Assembly: GCF_000512585.2 (NCBI RefSeq)
Contig: NC_089247.1
Coordinates: 62,001-126,000, forward strand
Direction: 5' to 3'
Length of the DNA: 64,000 nucleotides
Origin: Kwoniella bestiolae CBS 10118
Taxonomy: Eukaryota > Basidiomycota > Tremellomycetes > Tremellales > Cryptococcaceae
Shown here: piece by piece, positions 44,874 through 56,672 of the stretch
How positions within the stretch are numbered: the first letter of the stretch is position 1
How the letters are laid out: the number at the start of each line of letters is the position of its first letter
Program-made: the position numbers and the translations under genes
Notes under the pieces: model-generated
What the model was told of the DNA's origin: nothing
Seen by the model: only the letters and a program-made list of their open reading frames with translations
The model's database searches: none

Positions 44874-45648
44874 TTATGCGAACTGAAGACACATGGGATT
44901 AGCATATCATTCCATTTACAAGGGATACCTCGTCATCCCACGAGAGTCTGCGGGACATCTCCCACTCACCGTAGACAGATAACTCTCAGCCACGATTCTC
45001 GCTCTGGCGTTCAAGGACAACTTCATCTCTGAGATTTCCTTATCCACATCCTCCATGAACTGAATGATGAAATCTACTAATTTGTGCTTTAGCATGGATT
45101 CGGAGTGGAAGTTGGTGATGAGGAATGAGATGTCGTAGCCCTGTATGTGGGGACGGGTTGAAGTTTAGGTCAGTACCAATTATAACGTATACGATAGTCT
45201 CATGTTTCGTTGTCATGACCACCCCCACTCACGGGCAAAGGCTTCCTTCTCAAGATGACGAACCCTTCCGCCCTCATCATCATGAACCTCGTAAATTTAT
45301 GACACAAAATTTTCTCAATCTCATCCGCCTGCTTGATCGATATGCTCAACCTGATCGAATTCACCGACGGTTCAATCAATACCCTCTCGGACTCGTTCCT
45401 CGAGACGATCAATGGTTTCAGCAGTACCTCGGGTGAGGTGGCCACTTCTACTTCTGGTTTGTTGTGTCGCTCTACCACTTGGGATGAGAAGTTTTCCAAG
45501 GTGAGGGCGGCGGTGAGTGTCGCTCGGACTGCGTTGAGGTAGGGTCGGAGGGTGTTGGACTGTGATGCGAGCAAGGGGAAGTTAGTAGCTGGTTTTGACG
45601 TGTCGCATCTGGTTTCAGTGAGCTCAAGCGGGGGAAGTTACTCACCAT
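44874..45648 (-). CDS. ARC19: Arp2/3 complex subunit 4 (ARPC4, p20)
   Basis: Subunit of the seven-protein actin-nucleating complex. Exons 45646-45648, 45233-45559, 44970-45140 and 44874-44882 give 169 residues, the normal length. The sequence is highly conserved: NTLRPYLNAVRATLTAALTL, ENFSSQVVERHNKPEVEV, IKQADEIEKILCHKFTRFMM, YDISFLITNFHSESMLKHKL, KEISEMKLSLNARARIVAES. Two features are odd: the first coding exon holds only the ATG, and the last holds only Phe-Ala-stop, so start and stop are both separated from the body by introns. Reading through the last intron would give a longer, non-homologous end at about 44912, which supports the spliced form. Confidence 0.95.
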
Positions 45649-46024
45649 GTTCGGCAGGAGAGGGCGCAGGTGGGGGTGGAGGCTGGGAAGGAGACGTGTG
45701 AGCTGAGGGTCTTGTATAGTTAGTGAATCAAGAGGATGTTATCGTTGAAGCTACTGCTGCTACTGCACAGGAAGGACGTCATCACATCTAAGCAGAGAGT
45801 GCCACTCTGGCTATATTACCGTAATTCACCGATGTGCCACCCACGTGTTTACCTCGTCTCGCCCCTCTGCCACGTGCTTCCCTCTTAAAAAGTTGAAAAG
45901 TTAGAACGTCCACTTGAAAAATATTTCTTCTCAACCTTGTTTGTTTTTATTCTCTTCTTCTTCCATCTCAACAATAACTTTCTTGCCCACTCATCCTACC
46001 CAGAAATATACAGATTCATTCAAA
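45649..46024. promoter_or_regulatory. Divergent promoter with two CACGTG elements
   Basis: 376 bases between ARPC4 and the FKBP gene. CACGTG occurs at 45842-45847 and 45871-45876, both E-box type sites for bHLH factors, about 29 bases apart. A pyrimidine-rich leader (45940-45975) precedes the FKBP start. Confidence 0.5.
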
Positions 46025-48017
46025 ATGGCCGTCAAAATGAACCTCTGGGTGAGTTCTCATCGTACTGTCTGTGGTCCGAGACCACCCCGCTGACCTTTCC
46101 TTCTACGCTCCACCAGTCCCTCACCCTTCTCCCCGGAGAGAAGTACCCTCTCTTCGTCCGAAGGGATTTCCAAATCACCAACGTTGCTCTCGGTGAAGAG
46201 CTCGTGTCCAAAGATGGACGATCAGTCATCAAAGTGACCCACAACCCCATCCCTTCCTCCGCTTTGGAATCTGACTCTGAATTCGACTCTGACGAATACG
46301 ACTCCGAGTTTGACGATGAGGAGCTTGATGATGAGGATGACGATGGGGAAGAGGATGCCGAGGAGGAGGAGGAGAAGCCTAAAGCCGCTAAGAAGGCCAA
46401 CGGTGTCAAGAAGGCGGAGGTAGATGAGGAGATGGACGAGGATGAGGAAGACGATGATGAGGATGAGGATTACAGTGTTACTGATTCTTACTTGGATGGT
46501 GAGATTGAGGAGACCAATGTCATCACCTCTCTTACTGCTGGACGAGTGAGTAGAGTCTTATCATTTCTGTTATGCTGAAAGACCTACCAGGCTGATGATC
46601 ATTGTCACCGCTCAGATTGAACAAGCTACCGTCAACCTTACTTTCGTGGAAGGTGACGTAGTAATGTTCGAGACCTCTGGTGAAAAGTGAGTTTGCTCAT
46701 CATGCTGTACCATCTCACACGCTCGGCTGCTAATTCTCTTCTGATCTTCAGCGCCGTTCACCTCCTCGGTAACTACATTGACCAGTTCCCCGACATCTCA
46801 TCCGACGAGGAAGACTCTGACTCCGAGTTCGACGGTGAAGATGATTACTCTGACATCTACGGATCAGATGATGATATTGAACTTGACACCGAAGAGGAGG
46901 AGGCTGTTGCGTAAGTACACCTCATTACCCATGCATACTTCGTATGGTACTGAGCTTCTTTATGGTGATATAGCAAAATCACCGAAATTCCCGTTGCCAA
47001 ACCCGCCAAGAAAGCTCTCCCCGCCGCCGAAGCCAAACCCAAGAAGGCTGAAGTTGCTGCCGAGGCCAAACCTGCCCAAAAGCGAAAAGCCGATGACATC
47101 GACTCCCCCGCCAAGGCTGCTCCTGCTGCCGCTGCCGACACTGAAGGTTTGAGCAAGAACCAAAAGAAGAAGTTGGCCAAGAAAGCTAAGACTGAAGCTG
47201 AGGCTGCTGCTCCTGCTGCTCCTGCTGCGAAGAAGGAGGATAAGAAGCCTTCAAAGGTGAGGAAATAGATTAGCTTATCTTGTTCTACCCTCTCTGTTCC
47301 GGATATAGACGGTTCTCATTCTACATAGCATAGATAGTTTAGATGCATTGCTTTTTGCTCTTGTTTTTCTTTTTCGATTTGTCTATATTGAGTATAGTAT
47401 ACTGACGGATTCTATTTACTACTTACAGAAAACCCTTCCTTCCGGCCTCATAATCGAAGATGTCAAAGTTGGAGATGGACCTGCTGCTAAGACTGGTAAA
47501 CGATTGGGTATGAGGTGAGTTGCTTGACATCCAACATTTCACATATGGTACATCGTATGCCCGCATACGTTACAGCGCTGCTCATCTGAAAGATCGCTGA
47601 CCCATTCACAGATACATCGGTAAATTGACCACCGGAAAACAATTCGACGCCAACACCTCTGGTAAACCATTCACTTTTGTCCTTGGTAAAGGAGAAGTCA
47701 TCAGAGGATGGGACGAAGGTTTGGCTGGTATGGCTGTAGGTGGTGAACGACGATTGACCGTGAGTTTGCTAGTCTGCCCTGCCCAAGCCTGAAGATGTCT
47801 AGTAATGGCGGGTAATGTCATGCTGATGATTATTCTGGATTTAGATCCCACCTCAATTGGCCTACGGCAGTCAGAAATTACCTGGTATCCCTAAAAAGTG
47901 AGTGATTGATCTGATACGGGTCACTTGCCGGAGATGTGCAGTACAGTACTGATCAGTCAATTTCTGAATCACAGCTCCACTCTCAAGTTTGACGTCAAAC
48001 TTGTTTCCATCAACTAA
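46025..48017 (+). CDS. FPR4: Nuclear FKBP-type peptidyl-prolyl isomerase (Fpr3/Fpr4-like)
   Basis: Histone-chaperone-like prolyl isomerase of the nucleus/nucleolus. Nine exons (46025-46048, 46117-46545, 46616-46686, 46752-46910, 46974-47256, 47429-47514, 47612-47759, 47845-47897, 47975-48017) encode 431 residues. The N-terminal nucleoplasmin-like domain (MAVKMNLW spliced to SLTLLPGEKYPLFVRRDFQI, later AVHLLGNYIDQFPDI) is interrupted by long acidic tracts (DDEELDDEDDDGEEDAEEEE and others). A Lys/Ala-rich basic linker follows, then the FKBP domain: LIIEDVKVGDGPAAKTGKRL, RYIGKLTTGKQFDANTSGKP, VIRGWDEGLAGMAVGGERRL, IPPQLAYGSQKLPGIPKNST. The FK506-pocket residues look conserved. The layout is that of Fpr3/Fpr4; which one cannot be told. 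Confidence 0.95.
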
Positions 48018-48230
48018 ATCGGGAGGAACCTCTTGCTTCTGGATAGACATTTAAGAACCTCTTGGGATTAATCATGCATTATACTTGAATACAGACATAG
48101 TCCTGCGGCTGTATCAAATTCTTTCTCATTTTACTAATCACGAGGTGCACCTCTATTGGCAAATTGACCCTATCCTTGTGACCTCTTTTGATATATGCTG
48201 TATCTTTGAATGACCTGGTGTCTCCTGGGT

Positions 48231-49680
48231 TTACGCCACCACTCCAGCCAATTTCAGCATCAACGGCGTCTCCTCAGGCTCTATCCTCGGTCTGGTCCTA
48301 TTGGCAGGATCGATCTGACCATCAGGTCGACGAGGTAGGGCGTTGTAGTATCCCGGTCTCTCGGCGGGGACTCGGTTCATATACTAAATATGAAACAACG
48401 TTGTCAGCACGATGTACCTGATTTCTCGGGGAGTTCAGTGAACCAGACTTACAGGGAAGTGGGTGGTCCCCTTCCTGTCTTTGAAGATCTGAGCTTTTTG
48501 AGCGAGTTCCTCCGTCGACATCAATGATCTCGGGCAGTAGCATACATAAGTAACGAAGCGGGTTTGGGTTCCGGTGGGACTGGCGTTCCAGTGGATTGTC
48601 CTTGAGTCCCATACTATCCCATCGAACAACGAATCAGCTCAATCATGCGATCTGTTTTGGTGTTGAACGAGAAAAAGGGAATATCAACCGGATTGGAGGG
48701 GTGGTAAACCAAACTTACGAATCAAATCACCCTCCCCCGCACAGATCTTAACCTCCTCGCACCCTTTCTTCTTGAACCAACCCATCTCATCGATCTTGTA
48801 GGTATACCCATTCTCCTTCACCCCCGCATCTTGATCTTCCTTAAATCCCCCGATGGAATCAAAATACTCCTGATGCAGCGCATGAGAACCTTTCAATACG
48901 CATAGACCGCCGTCTAATGGTCCGTTAGGCGATAGGTTCGCTATGCCTTGGTAGAGCTCGAAATTTTGGATGGTCCGGGGGTTTTGGTCGATGTCTGATG
49001 AGGCAAGTGTCAGTGTTTACTTCATTCGTACAAGGGTTATTGCCGACACTGTTCTCTAGTCGGGAGCATGAGCACGTTCAACGGATGGCGAGATGATTGG
49101 TAATGAAATCGGGCTCTGACGTTCATGATGATCGTATGGCAGGAGTCACTCACGAGGCCACGGCTTAGTCGCGCTGATATCCTTCCTACCGGTCTGCTCG
49201 TTGATAGGTAACGAGGCGTTCATACCGTCAAATGAAGCTATCAGATCGGATGTACCCCATATTTGCTCGAAGATCTTGATAATGGCTGGTTCGCTGGATG
49301 ATCCCTCACCTGGATTTAGCCCATCATCTCTGCTATTATCGCCAATGAAGTTCATGAGAAGGACTCACGTTCGGATCTTCCACACGAAATCTTCGTGATT
49401 TACACTATACCTATTGTACAGGCCTCCCCTGCATGCACGATCGATTAATACAAGGTACGTCCCCAAGAGTTGCAAGACGAGACTGAACTTACGTTGTGCT
49501 ATACGGTAGATTCTCATTCGTCCAAGTGGTCGGATCGTCCTTCTTGAACCCATATGGGAAACTCTCCAACCACTCCCAAGCGCTCTCTTGGAATCGCTTA
49601 CAGGATGATCGGGGGATGATATTGGGTAAGACGACGTACCCGTCCCTCTCGAGGTCAATCAGAAATTGCGCTTTGGTCAT
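48231..49680 (-). CDS. Phytanoyl-CoA dioxygenase (PhyH) superfamily protein
   Basis: Probable Fe(II)/2-oxoglutarate oxygenase, 325 residues from exons 49493-49680, 49369-49428, 49154-49293, 48719-48994, 48453-48613 and 48231-48383. Starts MTKAQFLIDLERDGYVVLPN, the normal PhyH opening. FELYQGIANLSPNGPLDGGL and VLKGSHALHQEYFDSIGG lie in the core, where the usual HxD iron pair should fall. LILWDSRTIHWNASPTGTQTR (over an intron) supplies the second iron histidine and the 2-oxoglutarate arginine. I do not see a textbook HxD upstream, so activity is not certain. The C-terminus ends ETPLMLKLAGVVA. Substrate unknown. Confidence 0.85.
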
Positions 49681-50794
49681 GGTCCTGGTAAGTATGATGT
49701 TATGATATTCAAGTTACCTTGGTGTGAATATCGTACAAGTTGGATGTCTACTTGAACTTGACAGTCGAATGATTGCGCTCTTTTATCAGTTGATAACCTG
49801 AACACCGAACCGACAAAAATAACGAGAGAACAATCATCTTGCCTTCCCCCACTTTGCGATGTCCGAAGTGAAAGTGGGGTATGGATATCGGATATCGTGT
49901 CATCTGACCTTATCTGGTCGTCGTCAGCCCTCAGCTCACCCAGAAGGGGGAGATATGGAGGTAATCCGGATACACAGCATAAGCTAAATCTAGTACGCTA
50001 AAGTACGATGCCAAGATCCAGATGGTGGTTTCCTCTCCTCTCTCTCTCTCCTGATACAGGAGGGTTACCAAAGGTCCTTGTGCCGATACAGGAGAGGTAC
50101 GAAACCGAGTGGGGGAAGTGTACTCTATGTTATGTACACCAGTCAGTCCAGTTCAGGCATTGTACCAGTAGAAAGCGGAAAGGACGAGGAGATAAGGATT
50201 CTATAGGTGCTAAGTCTGTTACCCTGAATTACGTTCAAATATAGATAACGCCCATATGGGTCCAATGGGAATACTTAGATCACTTATCAGCTGACTCTCT
50301 GTCTTCGCCCGCAATGTAAAGTGTGTACATATGCATTTTCACCGAGCGCTTAACCGCACTGACAGTAGGTTTACAACAGTGCAAACTCTGAGTCGAATGT
50401 ACATCGTCCTCTATCTCCCACTTCGCCATTTACCAGTCCGGTCCGAAATGGTGTCCATCGGATAACACCGAACTGCCTGCGAGATGCCTGCCCCACTTGG
50501 ATAACTCTCTCTTCTTTTGCCTTTTCTCCCCTTGACCAGATACCTTAGCCGTGGGATGCAGCTTATCGTACTTCTGATTCCATGCGTTGACCGATCAACC
50601 GGTGAAAGGAGTCAAAGTGGGGAAGTGGGGGGAGATGCTATTGATCGTAGATTTAGTGGGATGATAAGATCTCGTTAATAAGTCTAATGTATATATATAC
50701 CTAACATATTATTGGTCCATGTTTAACTTCCTTTACATCTTCATCCGACATTGACTTGTTCAACTCACCGGGCTTTTTATTAAGCGATATCGAC
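49681..50794. promoter_or_regulatory. Long divergent intergenic region
   Basis: About 1.1 kb between the PhyH-family gene and a sugar transporter. GTATATATATACC near 50690-50702 is a TATA candidate for the transporter. A CT-rich run lies at 50036-50052. A long promoter suits a regulated transporter. No exon supported. Confidence 0.4.
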
Positions 50795-53142
50795 ATGTCC
50801 AACCTCGCTCAAACTACCTCGATCAGTTCTGAGAAGAACGAGAAGAATCTCGATTCAGCCGATATCAAGGATGTTCAAGGCGATTCGCATTTTTACGAGA
50901 CCGTCACTGCTGCTCCGCTGAGTCCGCTTTCGAAGACCAGTTTCCAGCTTTATGCGATTCTTTTGGTGGCTGCGCTGAACGCTACTGCCAGTGGATTTGA
51001 TGGGGTGAGTCCTGTCATACCTTGTACAACAAATACTCTACCGAATGTTGTTGTGCTCTTACGCCGTGTAGCGTGCGGTCCATCTTGTGCTGACTCGCTA
51101 CGTCCGATGTGTAGTCCATCTTCAGTTCGATCAACGCTATGGACCAGTACAAGAAGTACTTCCACCATACCGAGACTGGCAAATCTACTGGAATGTGAGT
51201 TACGTGACTGCCCCAAACACTTGATCAAAGTACTCGCTGATAAACCTATGCTATAACGCTCAGCATCTTCATGATCTACACGATCGGAAACATGGTGGGC
51301 TCCCTCTTCACTGGACCAATCTGCGATCACTTCGGTCGACGAGCAGGTATGGGTGTCGGATCGATCCTTATCGGCGCAGCAGCTATTGTTTTGACCGCTG
51401 CGAAGAACGACTCGTACCTCCTCGGTGGACGATTCTTACTTGGTTTTGGAATTTCGATTGGGACTTCGTCTGCTCCTACATATGCGCTTGAGCTGGCTCC
51501 TCCTCAGTGGAGAGCTAGGATCGTGGGATTCTATAATACCTGTGAGTGCGATTCATCTGTTGAATGGTAGATGCACAAATCCCTTGCGCTTGTGTCCCAT
51601 CACACCGCTGGTGGTGTCAAATATCCAGTGGATCATCGCCGATCACATGGTCGCTGACTCTTCCGCCGTCTAGTCTTTTACACCGGATCCATCCTCTCAA
51701 CAGGAGTAGCCTACGCCTCCAACAAAGCCTCCGGCGAACTGGCCTTCAGACTTCCCCTAGGTCTTCAGCTCCTCCCTCCCTTCTGTATCTTGTTTGGATG
51801 CTTCTTTATCCCCGAATCTCCCCGATGGCTCACCGCGAGAGGAAAAAAAGAACAGGCTCAGGCGATCTTGGCGAAGTACCATGGTGGTGGGGATGTGAAT
51901 CATCCGCTGGTGCAGTTGGAGATTAAGGAGTTCGAGGAAGGTATTCAGGTAAAGAAGGCTCAGAGCGTTTGGAATTATTATGATTTGTGAGTTTATCTTT
52001 TGTCTTAGCCATTCTTCTAAATATTCTTTCTTTCAAGGACACGATCCATGCTTCCGATCTGCAATACTTCTCAGATGTATCGCTTGGAAGAGACAATTGA
52101 GCTGACTTCTGCATTGAATTCAGGGTCAACACTCGAAATCAACGATGGAGGATGTTGATGAATGCCTTCATGTCCTTCTTCGCTCAATTGTCCGGTAACA
52201 GGTGCGGTGATCATACTCTTCTTTTTACCAAAACCCTTCAAACCTCAACACAAATGAGTTTGATTCTCGTTGCATAATTTCTATTTAACAAAATGAACCT
52301 CAGCTGATCTTTATCCACGTTCCGCAGTGTCCTCACATACTACCTCCCCTCGATGTATACCAAACTAGGAATTACCTCCACCGACCGACGACTCCTACTC
52401 ACGTTCGCCAACTCGATCGTCTCGTGCACCGGCGCCGTAGCTGGCTCAGCGACGAACGACATGATCGGTCGACGAACCAAATTGTGGATCGGTTCCATCG
52501 TCCTTTCCTGCCTTTTCGCCGCTGTAACTGGATTCTCCAGCCAATTCGATATGGGTAAAGCGCATGTTAGCTCGGCGTTCAGTAATGGTGGTGTGGCGTT
52601 TATCTTCCTGTTTGGATGCGCGTACAGTTTCATCTATACGCCGTTGACTGCTACGTACTGCGCCGAGGTGTTGGCTAATCACACGAGAGCCAAGGGGATG
52701 GGTGTGGTGAGTTGATTTCTGAATAGCTCTTGCAACTATGATATCTTGCCTGTTGCGGATGCTGATATTGTGGGTTCGATCAGCACGTCATCATGTCCAA
52801 CTGTGCGAATCTTTACAACACCTATGTTACTGCCATTGCGCTCGATTCGATCGGTTGGAAGTATTATTTGGTTTTTGTGGCGTTAAACCTGTTCTATGGT
52901 GAGTTCATCTGCTTATATACGACACTACGATGTCGTCTAGCGTGGCCAGGCGATGTGAAACGAAACATTGCTGATGTCCTTGTATGTTCATAGCCGTCAT
53001 GTGGTATACATTCGGTGTGGAGACTCGAGGTCGAACACTTGAAGAATTAGACGCAGTATTCGATGCCAAATGGCCACCCAAGGCTGCTTTGTCGAAAGCT
53101 ACTATGCTCAAAAGAGATGATGGGCAGTTGGAGGGGTTATAG
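50795..53142 (+). CDS. MFS sugar transporter (lactose/hexose permease-like)
   Basis: Plasma-membrane sugar porter of 533 residues. Eight exons: 50795-51004, 51115-51194, 51264-51541, 51674-51986, 52124-52201, 52328-52706, 52784-52898, 52994-53142. An acidic N-tail precedes QLYAILLVAALNATASGFDG, completed by SIFSSINAMDQYKKYF, a pattern common in fungal lactose/hexose permeases. ICDHFGRRAGMGVGS, GRFLLGFGISIGTSSAPTYA and FIPESPRWLTARGK follow. After the central loop come AFMSFFAQLSGNSVLTYYLP in helix 7, DMIGRRTKLWIGS, and FGVETRGRTLEELDAVFDAK. The ATG at 50795 is the only good start; the upstream frame has no ATG. Substrate not determined. Confidence 0.93.
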
Positions 53143-53869
53143 GGAAGACTTGAGTGAGATCAGAGGGGCCTTGATTCATCAGGAGATCAGCTCAGCCGTG
53201 TGCAGGTGGTCAATAAAGGGTCGTTGTCAGTAATATCTAGTTTTAACTACTATTTCCATTTGTAGGGTTCCCAGCTTCGCTCTACAATGGTTGTTATCAA
53301 GGGTTGCTCCCAGTTGAGTCTATAGAGATGATCATTGTATGCAAAATGCTGCAATCGCTGGAGAACAAGTATTGATGCTATCTCCGCCTGCTTCGGCGTC
53401 GTGCATTCGGAGGGCCGAGTTTAGATTGAGGGAGGAATAAAACGGACTTATGGATGATATACGGCTATTTGATTTACCGTATTACAATCAATTTGATCCC
53501 GCTAATGGAATGATGGGCTTAATTCCGGTATTGCCGTAACCGGGTTAATGAGGAATCCTTACGATAATTACGACTCAATTAGAAAATATAAAAAACAGAA
53601 GAATACATCATATACATCATCATAGGACAGAGATCCTTTCTCATTCTCATTCTCATTCTCATCCACATTTCATCTCATCTTACCGCATCATTTCCCTCTT
53701 GATTCACCTTTCATCAACTTCCGTCAGCGACCACAGACCACAGAGACTCCACTCGCACGCTCGCAAATCCCGAGAGAACAGGAAAAAAAATCAACATAAA
53801 AGCTGGTCAAACGATCACATCTCCTACCTGCAACCTTTACTCCCGCAACTTCCTGAGGTCTGAGCTACA
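53143..53869. other. Intergenic region with ATTCTC microsatellite
   Basis: About 730 bases between the transporter and the PDK gene. A short repeat of ATTCTC units lies near 53640-53662, in a CT-rich leader that runs to about 53710. AT-rich promoter-like sequence at 53580-53600. No gene seen. Confidence 0.4.
53640..53662. repeat. ATTCTC hexanucleotide microsatellite
   Basis: About four tandem ATTCTC units in a pyrimidine-rich leader upstream of the PDK gene; likely in its 5' untranslated region. Confidence 0.7.
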
Positions 53870-56168
53870 ATGTCAAGGTTCAAGATATCAGCAGCGTTAT
53901 GGGACAAGATACATCACTTTGCGTCTTTCCCACAGACAGGAGGTGAGCAGCAGACTAGACCTTGCCTGGCTATTGCGCAGCTACACTGGTTAACGAGATA
54001 CATGAATTATACTCAGTCTCCCTCCAGCAAATGGTTCTATTCGGACAGCATCCTACACAAGGGACCCTGCTGAAAGCCTCCCAGTTCTTGTCCGAAGAAC
54101 TACCTATACGTTTATCGCATCGAGTGGTTGAGCTGGAGTCACTACCAGATGGGTTGAGCAAGATGCCTAGTATAAATAAAGTGAAAGAGTGGTATGCGCA
54201 GAGTTTCGAGGTGAGTCGACTCGTACAAGTTGATATGGTACATTCGATTGGACGCTCACAGGACTTGACTGGACGTAGGAACTGGTCACATTTCCAAAAC
54301 CGAGATTAAAGCCTGAGATAGAGGAGATACTTAGAATGCAGCCGTCTCAGTGGGTTGATGACATTCCTTTCCCATCTGACTCCCTACATTTCGTACATCG
54401 CCCTCTCCGACCTCACATTGGTTCACTTACTCGATCAGCGACTAAGCTAATGTACGTGGAAACATCTCATAGGCCCAACCAATTCCCCTCTGCCACTCCA
54501 AATCCCTCTCTTGACCCTCTGATGCACGAAGGACCGGTAGGATCAAACTTGGTGACTGGTTCAGGGAGTTATAACGGTTATGGAAACGGGAATGGTGTCC
54601 CTGTCGGAGCGGCTATGGCCTTGCCTGGTACAAGACTGAGAATACCGATAGAGAGGAGGTGAGTGTGGATCATAGGCTAGAATCACCTGCAAATGCGACT
54701 TTGCGTGTGCACTCACAAAACCATAGTCGGCAATCGCTAACTTTCGCCTCACATTCAGGTATTTCTCCCCACCCCCTTCGAACGTAATCTATCCACCTGA
54801 GGTACACGACTACAATGACCAATTCACCCATCTCCTTCAGAATATCAAGAAACGTCATGACCCCACCGTAACGACTGTCGCTCAGGGTGTGCTGGAATGG
54901 AAGAAAAGGCAGGGGCATGGTAGGATAGGACAGAATATACAGGAATGGTTGGATAGGTTTTACATGAGTAGGATTGGAATAAGGTTCTTGATCGGACAGC
55001 GTGAGTGAGGATATCCGACTTTTCTTACAAATGAACCATATCTCTTTCCTCGAAATTTACCAAACTCTTGAGCGTGTCTGGCTAAATGGGGTATGAGAAA
55101 TGAGGATGGATGTCTCGGGATAAGTCGTGGGGCTGACCCTGGGCCCATGTCGTGATAGACGTCGCTTTGAACACTTTACAGCCTCATCCTGATTATGTAG
55201 GAATCATCTGTACAAGAGCGGTAAGTTTAGCTAGCCAAATATTTGAACGGATTCTTAGCTGATAGATCACGTTCGTGTACGACAGAACGTGCACGATATA
55301 TGTCATGAAGCCATCGGTGAGTTTATACATCTCATCTACCAATGTGCTTTATGTGCTGATCATGATATATTCCATCAACAGAGAACGCCCGATACGTATG
55401 CGAAGAGCATTATTCCCTCTTCCGCGGTCCACCCATCCAGCTGCTATGTCCCAAAGATCTCACCTTCGCCTATGTTCCTGGTCATCTATCACACATCTTG
55501 TTCGAACTTCTCAAGAACTCGCTGAGAGCTGTGGTAGAAAGATACGGGGTAGACAACGAAGATAGTTTCCCACCTATTAAAGTTGTTGTTGTTGAGGGTA
55601 GCGAGGATATAACGATCAAAATTAGCGATGAAGGTGGTGGAATTCCTAGGAGTGCTATACCGATGATTTGGACGTGAGTGGTGCACTTTTCTTCTGTTGG
55701 AGTGACTGCATTTGATGGTGGGGTACATCTGCAGACCGGGACACAGGAGCTGACGTCCTGTTTATACTCCCCAGGTATCTATATACAACAATGAGCGATG
55801 AAGGTCTAGAAGCGAATATCGAAAGTTCAGATTTCAAAGCTCCCATGGCTGGTTTCGGGTATGGATTACCATTATCAAGATTGGTAAGTTTACTTCCTGT
55901 CCAACGACCTTAATTATCCTGTGTACCACTATTCCACTGTTATCTTTTTACCAGTGACATTGCACGAACTGACGGTTCCCCTTGCTCTCGATCAGTACGC
56001 TAGATTCTTTGGAGGTGATTTGAGGTTGATCTCGATGGACGGATATGGAACTGATGTTTATATCTCGTTGAACAAACTATCTTCTAGGTGAGCTTTTTTA
56101 TCCCTTCTACATGAGTATCTCTAGATTTGCTGATGTCATCGACACCTAGTCGAGAGCCATTACAATAA
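53870..56168 (+). CDS. Mitochondrial pyruvate dehydrogenase kinase family protein
   Basis: Kinase of the PDK/BCKDK family, which phosphorylates and switches off mitochondrial 2-oxoacid dehydrogenase complexes. Ten exons from 53870 to 56168; 497 residues. The N-terminal helical domain has WDKIHHFASFPQTGVSLQQM, then FLSEELPIRLSHRV and KVKEWYAQSFEELVTFPKPR. A Ser/Gly/Asn-rich insertion of about 130 residues follows before LLQNIKKRHDPTVTTVAQGV. The GHKL ATPase domain shows the N box ELLKNSLRAVVE, the G1 box DEGGGIP and the G2 box GFGYGLPLSRLYARFFGGDL. A GTGGGT donor at 54350 and a TAG acceptor at 54472 would remove 41 codons in frame, so part of the insertion may be an intron. No strong presequence is visible. 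Confidence 0.93.
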
Positions 56169-56672
56169 ATATCGCAGAGAAAGAGCGACTTGTTTCGCCG
56201 AGCTTCCATCGCATTTCAAGAGATTATCCCATTTCCAGGCATAGTCTTGCTCACTCATCACGTTGTAATAGCCCCAATGCCATATCACAGAAAACGACAA
56301 TGTAAAATGTATATCTCATGATGACGACTGGCCAAAAAGCAGCCCGCAAAGGGGAGTTTACCAGGACTGAGCGACTTAAGATATACTGGGCCGACCTGCG
56401 TTACAGTAGACATGAGGAGTAAATGTCGTTTGCGGTTGGAATTGCGTGTTGCATGTTGGTCATATTTTACTGTTTTGAACACGATGATGGCATGTCTATC
56501 TATTTACAAGTTGAGTGAGGTGATTGTAACTATGCTATTCTATCGTCTATGTTCTATGTTCGATGATTAATCTATAAGGTCCCTTCCCATCTATACTGAC
56601 GAGGCCCGATGATCCTATACTGTATCGTTGAGGTCATCCAAGAGTTTGTTGCATCAGCAATCATAATCGGCA
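56169..56672. other. Convergent 3' intergenic region
   Basis: About 500 bases between the PDK and SLAC1-type carrier stop codons; AT-rich, consistent with two overlapping 3' untranslated regions. No gene seen. Confidence 0.35.

Noticed and set aside
46778..47152. Plus-strand frame rich in Pro, Leu and Lys inside the FKBP gene
   Set aside because: Shifted reading of the acidic and Lys/Ala-rich FKBP exons.
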